A stretch of DNA of 7,684 nt from positions 1 through 7,684 of the forward strand of contig JAQVZR010000074.1 of NCBI GenBank assembly GCA_028708105.1, given 5' to 3'. Below are positions 1 to 5,152 of the stretch, one piece after another; within the stretch, counting starts at the first letter, position 1; every line of letters begins with the position of its first letter. The DNA comes from Desulfoplanes sp. (lineage in GTDB: Bacteria > Desulfobacterota > Desulfovibrionia > Desulfovibrionales > Desulfomicrobiaceae). The notes under the pieces were generated by a model, which worked only from the letters and a program-made list of their open reading frames with translations, was not told the origin of the DNA and did no database searches. A program made the position numbers and the translations under genes.

Positions 1-1
1 C

Positions 2-142
2 GCCCTTTTGCAGGATGGCTGCACGCGGCTGGCCAAAGCGTATAATCGCAACAAACTTGCACTCACGCTGCTGGAAGTTCTGGAACGCACGGGCAAAGGT
101 CGGGATCTGGAAGGTGTTGGAGAAAAGGTTGCGGATCTTTAA
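2..142 (+). CDS. C-terminal end of a possible glycosyltransferase (partial)
   Basis: The reading frame is open from the window edge to a TAA at 140-142 and gives 46 residues; the start lies upstream of the window. The visible end contains 'NRNKLALTLLEVLER', which resembles the C-terminal helix of family-4 (GT-B fold) glycosyltransferases, where a basic/Leu/Ala-rich helix of the type 'R..LA..LLEVLE' closes the protein. No catalytic motif is in view, so this identification rests on a short helix and on context: the genes at the other end of the window are for lipid-linked polysaccharide synthesis. It could be another polysaccharide-locus enzyme, such as a sugar epimerase. I am fairly sure it is coding and only weakly sure of the family. 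Confidence 0.45.
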   Translation, partial: ALLQDGCTRLAKAYNRNKLALTLLEVLERTGKGRDLEGVGEKVADL

Positions 143-175
143 GCTCAAAGACCGCTTCGTTTGAGGATTGAAGGC

Positions 176-206
176 GGATTTAGGTTTTAGGATTTAGGTT
201 TTAGGG
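176..206. repeat. Heptamer array GGWTTTA, four units
   Basis: Four exact 7-bp units alternate GGATTTA, GGTTTTA, GGATTTA, GGTTTTA, followed by GGG. The array starts 34 bases after the stop of the upstream gene. It is the reverse complement, with small changes, of the CCTAAAA-type arrays at 6727-6862. Confidence 0.85.
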
Positions 207-216
207 AACAGCGAAA

Positions 217-410
217 GACCAAAGAGCGGAAACGGGAAACGGCATTTCACCGCGAAATAGGTCTGCCCTTCAGGGTACGCGAAAAAAGACCGGAAACGAG
301 AAACGGAAAACTGTTTTTAACCGCGAAATACGCGAATGACGCGAAAAAAGACCGAAAACGAAAAACCAGAGACGAAAAACCGTTTTTACCGCGAAGGGCG
401 CGAAGGGGAG
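217..410. repeat. Composite repeat block: heptamer runs separated by ACCGCGAA units
   Basis: Three runs with 7-bp period are visible: 217-244 (GACCAAA GAGCGGA AACGGGA...), 288-315 (GACCGGA AACGAGA AACGGAA...) and 351-385 (ACCGAAA ACGAAAA ACCAGAG...). They are separated by units containing 'ACCGCGAA' at 249-256, 320-327 and 388-395. The last unit, 381-406, matches 6765-6791 except for one inserted base. The block fills the gap before the three-gene cassette. I see no convincing promoter in it. Confidence 0.8.
403..410 (+). promoter_or_regulatory. Ribosome binding site inside a repeat unit
   Basis: The purine run 'AAGGGGAG' ends three bases before the ATG at 414 and is the only good Shine-Dalgarno candidate for the DUF2971-like gene. 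It is formed by the end of the 'GCGAAGGGCGCGAAGG' repeat unit. It supports the start at 414 over the in-frame ATG at 336, which lacks a purine-rich leader and would translate the repeat. Confidence 0.6.
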
Positions 411-413
411 TAC

Positions 414-1133
414 ATGAACGTACCGCAGGCTGTGACTCAGGTTCCTTTTGTCCGTAATTGGATAATCAGGCGTCCGTATGTTTACCGATATATGGACAAA
501 AAATATGTGGACCGATTTTTTGAAGATGGTTCTTTGCGGTTGAGTTCCTTTGCCGAGTTTTCCAGGCATGCTGATGAACAGCGCCAGGACAAGGAAGAAG
601 GAAAAGGCAACCTCTGGCATATGAATTCGGAGGGAGAAGGGCAGACAATTGTTGCCAGGATGGGGATGGGACAGAATGCATATGTCCTCTGCGGTTCCAG
701 GTTGCATGATCAGGCAGTGGCCCGGGATTTTAAGTGCGACTCGGGCTTCAGGATTAATGATACCACGGCATTCGCCAACATGATAGCTTCGCACATTCCA
801 GGATTTCAGGGAGGATGTGAGGGAGCATGTCTTTATTTGTCAGAGAGATCCGTTGACAGAGATCTTGGCAGAGTCGATTTTGACATGTTCAGGGATCATC
901 CAGGTGACAAGACCATGAATCTAAACAAGATTCAGACTTTTTTATTCAATTCTGCTGGTACTGATCTGTTTTTTTTGAAACTGAAAAAATTTGTAAACCA
1001 GAACGAATATCGTTTTTTGTGGCTTACCAGTTCCAATGTGGACGGTATTCTGGAGATTAAATGTCCGGAGGCCCGGCAGTTCTGTACTCGGTTCGAGGAG
1101 TTGCGAACGGAATCGCAAACTATGAAAGCATAG
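414..1133 (+). CDS. DUF2971-like protein, first gene of the Pycsar-like cassette
   Basis: The product has 239 residues and no signal peptide or membrane segment. I chose ATG 414 because a strong ribosome site precedes it; an in-frame ATG at 336 would add 26 residues encoded by repeat DNA. Two stretches resemble the DUF2971 pattern. One is near the N-terminus, 'YRYMDKKYVDRFFEDGSLRL' (about 24-43), followed by 'SSFAEFSRHADE', where family members have 'K/RY...L..g.lrfssp..fND'. The other is 'NQNEYRFLWL' near 195-204, where the family ends with 'W..E.EYRf'. The usual Asn-Asp-Pro is not intact. The function of DUF2971 proteins is not settled. The stop is 29 bases before the PycTM-like start, so all three genes are probably co-transcribed. 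The assignment is by eye, and an unrelated defence-associated family is possible. Confidence 0.55.
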   Translation: MNVPQAVTQVPFVRNWIIRRPYVYRYMDKKYVDRFFEDGSLRLSSFAEFSRHADEQRQDKEEGKGNLWHMNSEGEGQTIVARMGMGQNAYVLCGSRLHDQAVARDFKCDSGFRINDTTAFANMIASHIPGFQGGCEGACLYLSERSVDRDLGRVDFDMFRDHPGDKTMNLNKIQTFLFNSAGTDLFFLKLKKFVNQNEYRFLWLTSSNVDGILEIKCPEARQFCTRFEELRTESQTMKA

Positions 1134-1162
1134 GGATCAAGAACCAAGGACAATGATGTCTC

Positions 1163-1678
1163 ATGGAAAAACTGGAAGAAGAACTGCGCTATACTTTTGG
1201 TATAGTAAACAATTGGGTCAAGTTTGCCGAAGCCAAGAACGGTGCGTTGCTTGCGATTGCAGCAGGGGTTGTCTCGGCTATGAGTGCTCGCTTGCATCCA
1301 TCAGTGCTAACTGCCAGTGATCTAATCCTTTTTTTTTGTGTCATTTTATTTTCATTATCCGGTTTGGTGGCTCTTTTTTCTTTTTTCCCTAGGTTGAAAG
1401 ATTTTGAGCTGCAAAACCTAGGTGATTGCCAGGTTGACGACAATCCTTTTTATTATGGGGACATTGCTAAATATGATGCTGACGGCTATCTTCGGCTACT
1501 GTCTTTCAGACTGGACGATTCCGTGGGCAGCACACGTCTGCATGTAGATTTGGCAAAACAAGTGATTGTCAATTCCAAGATTGCTTTGCTGAAATACCGG
1601 CAATTTATGAAAGCAATTCGGTTGGCTATAGGTGGGCTCTTGACCATGATGGTGTATGTTGTTGCCATCATTCTTTAA
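1163..1678 (+). CDS. pycTM: PycTM-like membrane effector of a Pycsar system
   Basis: This is a 171-residue inner-membrane protein. A short amphipathic N-terminus with 'WVKFAEAKNGALLAI' (18-32) leads into membrane helix 1 (about 27-44). Helix 2 is about 53-75. A soluble segment follows with 'NPFYYGDIAKY' (94-104), and helix 3 is about 152-171 at the very C-terminus. The 'W..FA.AK.GALL' start and the 'N..yfGDIa' motif after two helices are typical of Pycsar PycTM effectors. In characterised Pycsar systems a cyclic pyrimidine nucleotide triggers the effector, which damages the inner membrane and stops the infected cell. The start is ATG 1163, with 'AAGGA' at 1146-1150 (12 bases away, rather far); the ATGs at 1153 and 1156 are out of frame. 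The stop is 14 bases before the cyclase start. The gene is AT-rich: 1321-1380 has 18 G/C in 60. Confidence 0.82.
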   Translation: MEKLEEELRYTFGIVNNWVKFAEAKNGALLAIAAGVVSAMSARLHPSVLTASDLILFFCVILFSLSGLVALFSFFPRLKDFELQNLGDCQVDDNPFYYGDIAKYDADGYLRLLSFRLDDSVGSTRLHVDLAKQVIVNSKIALLKYRQFMKAIRLAIGGLLTMMVYVVAIIL

Positions 1679-1692
1679 ACTGAGGTTTGGAT

Positions 1693-2514
1693 ATGTCGGG
1701 TGCACTCTTCATCGAAGAAACTCAAATTCCGCAAAGATTTCGAGATATCGTTTCTCGTCAGGTAGATAAATTTTTAACAGCCCCAGAAATCAGGAAGAGT
1801 GATACTATCCCTGATTACAAGAGTATTCCATCGCGCAAATGTGTTTGGTGTCGTATTCCTCAAGTGACGTGCGTATACGTTGATATGAAGGCGTCTACCC
1901 TGATGTCTGTTAGCACCTATGGTAAGAGTGCTGCGCGTATCTATACGCTGTTTACAGGAACGGCTGTTCGATTGTTTCATGAATTCGGAGCGGATCATAT
2001 CGATATCAGTGGGGATGGTGTTTTTGGGATGTTTGATAAAAATCATCCCTACACTGCCTTGTGCTCTGCTGTTACGTTTAAAACTTTTGCAGAAAAAGAA
2101 TTTATCCCGAGAATTAAAGATAAATATTGGGATAAGGACTATCCGTTTCTTGAAAAAATTGGATGTCATATTGGAATTGATCGCCGTGATATTCTCGTTC
2201 GCCGTATTGGCATTGAAGGTTACGAGGACAGACTCAATCCTGTCTGGGCCGGGCGACTGGTGAATTATGCTGCCAAACTTGCCGCTAGATCCGATACTGA
2301 TTTCTTACTTGCTTCACCTCAATTTTATGGGGCATTGAAAGATCCCAAGGCTACTCATTGTTGTGAGTGTACGTCTCCCTCTTGTTTATTATGGACTGAG
2401 GTAGATGTTGAGAAAAAAATTTTTGGCTTCGATAAAGCCAAACGTCTTGCTACCCAGTGGTGTAAAATTCATGGAAAAGATTATTGTAATTATTTGATAG
2501 GATTAGAGACGTAA
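1693..2514 (+). CDS. pycC: Class III pyrimidine nucleotide cyclase (PycC-like)
   Basis: The 273-residue soluble protein carries a class III cyclase core. The first metal-binding Asp is D64 in 'VYVDMKAST' and the second is D108 in 'DISGDGVFGMF'. The helix that normally holds the transition-state Asn and Arg reads 'NPVWAGRLVNYAAKLA' (182-197), with N191 present and K195 at the Arg position. Adjacency to a PycTM-like gene, more than any specificity residue, suggests UTP or CTP as substrate (product cUMP or cCMP) rather than ATP or GTP. I cannot tell which. Cysteines cluster at C50, C53 and C60 and at C223, C224, C226 and C231 (with H222), so a structural metal site is conceivable. The start is ATG 1693, with 'GAGG' at 1682-1685. 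A TTG at 1687 in the same frame sits too close to that site. No clear terminator follows, only a T-rich stretch at 2530-2562. Confidence 0.82.
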   Translation: MSGALFIEETQIPQRFRDIVSRQVDKFLTAPEIRKSDTIPDYKSIPSRKCVWCRIPQVTCVYVDMKASTLMSVSTYGKSAARIYTLFTGTAVRLFHEFGADHIDISGDGVFGMFDKNHPYTALCSAVTFKTFAEKEFIPRIKDKYWDKDYPFLEKIGCHIGIDRRDILVRRIGIEGYEDRLNPVWAGRLVNYAAKLAARSDTDFLLASPQFYGALKDPKATHCCECTSPSCLLWTEVDVEKKIFGFDKAKRLATQWCKIHGKDYCNYLIGLET

Positions 2515-2756
2515 GAAGACAATCTTTGATCTTTCCTCCTTTAATCTTTTTCCCCGTTTTTTCAATGTGTATGAGAAACTGAATGGGAATTTAAACGTTG
2601 TCGGTATTCCAGAGCATGCCTCTCCAGGTTTGTTTCGTTTGCCGACTGTTGCGCTCATGGACCATGAGTGCGTTTACTGGGCAATGGGAGCGGGTCCCTT
2701 GTTTTATCCAGAAACGAAAAACCAGAAACGGCATTCTGGGATTCAGAATATGAGGT
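2515..2756. other. Intergenic stretch after the cyclase, no convincing gene
   Basis: The first 50 bases are pyrimidine-rich and could contribute to termination, but I find no paired stem. A frame from a GTG at 2567 stays open to 2770, but it has no ribosome site, runs through a repeat copy (2711-2731) and resembles nothing I know. The stretch could be decayed coding sequence. Confidence 0.5.
2711..2736. repeat. Downstream copy of the AACGAAAAACCAGA repeat
   Basis: Bases 2713-2730 match 357-374 with one difference (G371 versus A2727). 'GAAACGGCATT' at 2725-2735 repeats 235-245. The 7-bp period continues (2711-2717, 2718-2724, 2725-2731). Same-family copies therefore lie on both sides of the Pycsar-like cassette, in the same orientation. 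Confidence 0.7.
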
Positions 2757-2939
2757 ATGAACTTGGTTGATTCCAGCGAGAGTGATGAGTGGACATACGA
2801 GCGGGGGGATGGCCGGTTCAAGCATCGTTGGAAGCGGCCCTACGCCGGGTTTGTTCCGAGAGACAAAGGGCCTGTTGGAAAATGTTCTTGTAAGATCACG
2901 CAGGATATTGCACAAAAAGTTCTGAGCTCGGAGATCTGA
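2757..2939 (+). CDS. Small hypothetical protein, possibly truncated at its C-terminus
   Basis: The frame encodes 60 residues from ATG 2757. The middle, 'RWKRPYAGFVPRDKGPVGKC', followed by a stretch ending 'ITQDIAQKVL', reads like a conserved protein rather than random sequence: alternating aromatic/basic residues, a Gly-Pro-Val-Gly-Lys-Cys turn, then an amphipathic helix. I recall small uncharacterised proteins with a '..GxVGKCP..IT...A..LL' pattern that continue well beyond this point, but I cannot name the family. The last residues and the stop are encoded inside the heptamer array that begins at 2919, so the repeat may have cut off or replaced the original C-terminus. A purine run (2752-2755) touches the ATG too closely to be a good ribosome site, so expression is uncertain. 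It may be a gene remnant. Confidence 0.4.
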   Translation: MNLVDSSESDEWTYERGDGRFKHRWKRPYAGFVPRDKGPVGKCSCKITQDIAQKVLSSEI

Positions 2940-3033
2940 GATCTGAGGTCTGAGATCGGAGGTCTGAGGTTGGGGAAAGATCAATGATTTCTGATATCTG
3001 ACATCCGACCTCTGATTTCCGGTCTCCGGTCTT
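2919..3033. repeat. Facing heptamer arrays upstream of the four-helix gene
   Basis: Seven 7-bp units at 2919-2967 fit GNTCKGA (GTTCTGA, GCTCGGA, GATCTGA, GATCTGA, GGTCTGA, GATCGGA, GGTCTGA). A 22-base spacer follows. Six units of the opposite sense then lie at 2990-3031 and fit TCYGNNN (TCTGATA, TCTGACA, TCCGACC, TCTGATT, TCCGGTC, TCCGGTC). The two arms are imperfect reverse complements and could fold into a long hairpin that ends 18 bases before the GTG start of the next gene. Confidence 0.85.
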
Positions 3034-3049
3034 TAAATGGGAGAGATGT

Positions 3050-3427
3050 GTGATTATTCGCTCGGCAAAAGATCTTGATGTGTATAAAAAAGCATATAGG
3101 CTGGCCATGGAAATTTTTATGTGCAGCAGAGTGTGGCCTAAGCAGGAGATGTACTCTTTGACTGATCAAATCCGGAGATCATCACGATCGGTGAGTGCTA
3201 ATTTACGGGAAGCATGGGCCAAGCGGCGGTATCATGCACACTTTGTGAGTAAACTCACGGATTCTGATGCCGAAAACAGCGAGACCGATACTTGGCTTAA
3301 CTTTGCTTTGGACTGCGGATACTTGACTCAAGAAGAACATTCTCATCTGACATCCGAATGCAGACAGATTGGCGCAATGCTCGGTTCTATGTTGAAACAT
3401 CCTGAACCTTTTTTACAAAGAACGTGA
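3050..3427 (+). CDS. Four-helix-bundle protein (S23/IVP family)
   Basis: This 125-residue helical protein matches the family first seen as ORFs in intervening sequences of 23S rRNA genes. Family marks are 'DLDVYKKAYRLA' (8-19), 'LTDQIRRSS' (37-45), 'SANLREAW' (49-56), a Glu/Thr/Asp-rich third helix with 'DTWLNFA', and 'GYL' before the last helix. The length is normal. The family forms oligomeric helical bundles with a basic surface; a homologue (Avd) is the accessory protein of diversity-generating retroelements. The cellular role of stand-alone copies is unknown. The start is the GTG at 3050, with 'GGGAG' at 3039-3043 six bases before it; the ATGs at 3037 and 3046 are in another frame. No rRNA sequence or reverse transcriptase is in the window. 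The gene lies exactly between two heptamer arrays, which suggests a small self-contained unit. Confidence 0.85.
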   Translation: MIIRSAKDLDVYKKAYRLAMEIFMCSRVWPKQEMYSLTDQIRRSSRSVSANLREAWAKRRYHAHFVSKLTDSDAENSETDTWLNFALDCGYLTQEEHSHLTSECRQIGAMLGSMLKHPEPFLQRT

Positions 3428-3430
3428 TGA

Positions 3431-3486
3431 CAGAGGTCAGAACCTCCGACTTTTGATCTCTGACCTCGGATCTCTGGTCTCTAGAG
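3431..3486. repeat. Heptamer array downstream of the four-helix gene
   Basis: Eight consecutive 7-bp units start four bases after the stop codon: CAGAGGT, CAGAACC, TCCGACT, TTTGATC, TCTGACC, TCGGATC, TCTGGTC, TCTAGAG. They share the TCYGRNC theme with 2990-3031 (same sense) and are reverse-complementary in theme to 2919-2967. The end of the last unit supplies part of the 'AGAGGA' ribosome site (3483-3488) of the next gene. Confidence 0.8.
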
Positions 3487-3497
3487 GAATTCAGGTC

Positions 3498-4943
3498 ATG
3501 GAAGAAGAAATATGCAAAAAAATCGGCGATCCTGAGGGATTGCAGTTCGAGTTCGAGCTTGCGGACCGGAAACTTCGAAAAGGCCTGGCCTGGGGCAAAG
3601 GCAGCCTTTTGATTCAGGGGGAGCCGGTGTGGGTGACCGAAGACGTCGCCGGCAATGAGCAGCCCGTGGAGTGGAGCTGGCTGGACATGCTGGAATTTCT
3701 GGCTGAAAACTGGCCGTGGTTGGTGCTTGAGGAAAGCTATCCCCTTCCCATCAATCCGTTGGATGTGACAGGGATGGAATCGGCTGCAAAGCGGCGCTGG
3801 GAAAGGCTGAGTGAGGCGATTGTCGATGATGAGGATGAAGAACTTATCCGTTTTCGGTATCGTCATGATCTGGCTTTGGCTCTTAAAGGCATCTACCTGC
3901 CCACGGTACTTCTGCTGCGTCAGGGTCGATTGTGTCAGGTGGGAATTCCAGAATGGGATACGACGATTCTGTTGTCCTTTGCCGGGGTGAAAGACGTGTT
4001 GGAAGAGCTTGGGGCATGGATTGTCGGTATGGTCGAAGGATGCGACGATGCCCGGGCCCAAAGGGCTGTTGCTTTGTGGCGTCAACGTGGAGCACGGATA
4101 CAGGAGTGGAGACTTCGTCTGTGTACAGGCATGCATGCCGAGGAACTGAAAAAGCTCCTGAACGGGCATGCAGCTGAAGAGTTTTTTGAAATGACAGGTG
4201 ATGATCCCGAGAACGGAAGCGAGCTGTCCTTTGCAGCCCGGATGGCTCCTGGTGGCCTGGGAATTGAAGGAAAGAAACAGGTTATCGAGGCGGTTCGGGA
4301 GCTTCCCCCGCGAAAAACTCCTGATCTCGACGAGTTGAGTCGAAAAGCACTTGTCACACCTTTTGATGTCGGGAGCCGATCATTTGAGCAGGGCTATGTT
4401 CTGGCAGGATGGCTTCGCGATCAATTAGGATATGCGTGGGATGCTGTTCCCGACCCGGAAGGAATTCTGCAGACCTGGGGCGTGTTGCTCAGAGACGTAT
4501 TTCTGGATCTGGCAACGGAAAAGCTTGAGGCCATCGCCGCCTGGGGCCCTCTGCACGGACCGGCAGTTCTTGTCAATATGACTTCGGGTGCACGCAGCGT
4601 GCATGAACACCGCAGGCGCACCTCGCTTGCCCATGAGATATGCCATCTCCTCGTAGACCGTGACGGAGGACTTCCTCTGGTTGAGGTGCTGGGCGGTCGA
4701 ACTCCTGAAATAATGGAACAAAGGGCTCGCGCCTTTGCTGCTGAATTTCTTCTTCCCCGCAGTGTGGCCGCGGATGCTGTGCGGTCCGGCAGGGACATGA
4801 AAAACGTGGTTTCCCGACTTTCAGAAACATATAATCTCAGCCGCGAACTTGTTGCCTGGCAGATCATCAACTCGGAGGTCCATGGCATATTGACCGAAGA
4901 AGAAAAAGGGGTTCTGGATGCGATGAGAGTTGCCGAGGAATAA
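3498..4943 (+). CDS. ImmA/IrrE-type zinc metallopeptidase with long N-terminal domain
   Basis: The protein has 481 residues. The C-terminal third is an ImmA/IrrE (COG2856, Pfam PF06114) peptidase. It has the zinc motif HExxH as 'AHEICHLLVD' (H379, E380, H383), then 'FAAEFLLP' (413-420) with E416 as the probable third ligand, and a helical tail. Known ImmA enzymes cleave a partner repressor or stress regulator and so switch on mobile-element or stress genes. There is no recognisable helix-turn-helix. Residues 1 to about 300 form an unassigned domain with Trp-rich 'WSWLDMLEFLAENWPWL' near 61 and 'FRYRHDLALALKGIYLP' near 120-136. No cognate repressor gene is adjacent. I chose ATG 3498 because 'AGAGGA' (3483-3488) precedes it at nine bases; an in-frame ATG at 3453 lies inside the heptamer array. 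Composition is richer in GC than the Pycsar-like cassette, so the two may have arrived separately. Confidence 0.82.
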   Translation: MEEEICKKIGDPEGLQFEFELADRKLRKGLAWGKGSLLIQGEPVWVTEDVAGNEQPVEWSWLDMLEFLAENWPWLVLEESYPLPINPLDVTGMESAAKRRWERLSEAIVDDEDEELIRFRYRHDLALALKGIYLPTVLLLRQGRLCQVGIPEWDTTILLSFAGVKDVLEELGAWIVGMVEGCDDARAQRAVALWRQRGARIQEWRLRLCTGMHAEELKKLLNGHAAEEFFEMTGDDPENGSELSFAARMAPGGLGIEGKKQVIEAVRELPPRKTPDLDELSRKALVTPFDVGSRSFEQGYVLAGWLRDQLGYAWDAVPDPEGILQTWGVLLRDVFLDLATEKLEAIAAWGPLHGPAVLVNMTSGARSVHEHRRRTSLAHEICHLLVDRDGGLPLVEVLGGRTPEIMEQRARAFAAEFLLPRSVAADAVRSGRDMKNVVSRLSETYNLSRELVAWQIINSEVHGILTEEEKGVLDAMRVAEE

Positions 4944-5092
4944 TTTCAATATCCCGCCGGGCCTGTACCAAGGGCCATAAATCACTTGCTGTTTCGATCA
5001 AATTTTTGTTATCCAGTCCCGGAATGAGCGACAGGCTGTACTTGCGTGTACAAGGGGATGGATCACAGGATTTTTCATGGATATTCCATTAA
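4944..5092. other. Leader region before the terminator
   Basis: No gene is visible. A 5-bp inverted repeat with a six-base loop lies at 5037-5052 (TGTAC, loop TTGCGT, GTACA). I find no promoter better than a weak match. If the sugar transferase gene has its own transcript, its start should lie here, because there is no room for a promoter between the terminator and the start codon. Confidence 0.4.
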
Positions 5093-5135
5093 GAGCTTTT
5101 AACGGCGCTTCATTTGTTAAAAGCTCATTTTTTTT
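5093..5135 (+). terminator. Strong intrinsic terminator or attenuator
   Basis: A perfect 11-bp inverted repeat (GAGCTTTTAAC at 5093-5103, GTTAAAAGCTC at 5116-5126) with a 12-base loop is followed by one A and eight consecutive T (5128-5135). This is the classic Rho-independent layout. It ends 17 bases before the ATG of the sugar-1-phosphate transferase, and that gene's ribosome site (5141-5146) begins six bases after the T run. It can end transcripts from the peptidase gene, but it also sits inside any leader of the next gene. Confidence 0.88.
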
Positions 5136-5152
5136 GCTCAAAAAGGTCTTTT

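Noticed and set aside
270..794. Minus-strand open frame of 174 codons
   Set aside because: It spans the repeat block and the antisense of the DUF2971-like gene, with no start signal and no recognisable domain.
2567..2770. Plus-strand open frame of 67 codons from a GTG
   Set aside because: No Shine-Dalgarno sequence, its end runs through a repeat copy, and it overlaps the start of the more credible frame at 2757.
2919..3033. CRISPR array
   Set aside because: Units are 7 bp with no unique spacers of 25-40 bp between identical repeats, and no cas gene is present.
2919..3486. Diversity-generating retroelement, suggested by the Avd-like four-helix protein
   Set aside because: No reverse transcriptase, no template/variable repeat pair with adenine-specific differences and no target gene are present; the repeats are short heptamer arrays.
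3387..4169. Long open frame on the minus strand (260 codons)
   Set aside because: It lies opposite the metallopeptidase gene, has no ribosome site, and its translation reads as low-coherence Pro/His/Ser-rich sequence; it is an antisense shadow.
4986..5014. Sigma-70 promoter (TTGCTG, 17 bases, TTATCC)
   Set aside because: The -35 matches three of six positions and the -10 is poor; not distinguishable from chance.
5034..5052. An ops/JUMPstart-like RfaH recruitment element
   Set aside because: Only partial similarity ('GGCTGTACTTGCGTG' against GGCGGTAGCGTG) that needs inserted bases; not enough to call, though a hairpin is present.
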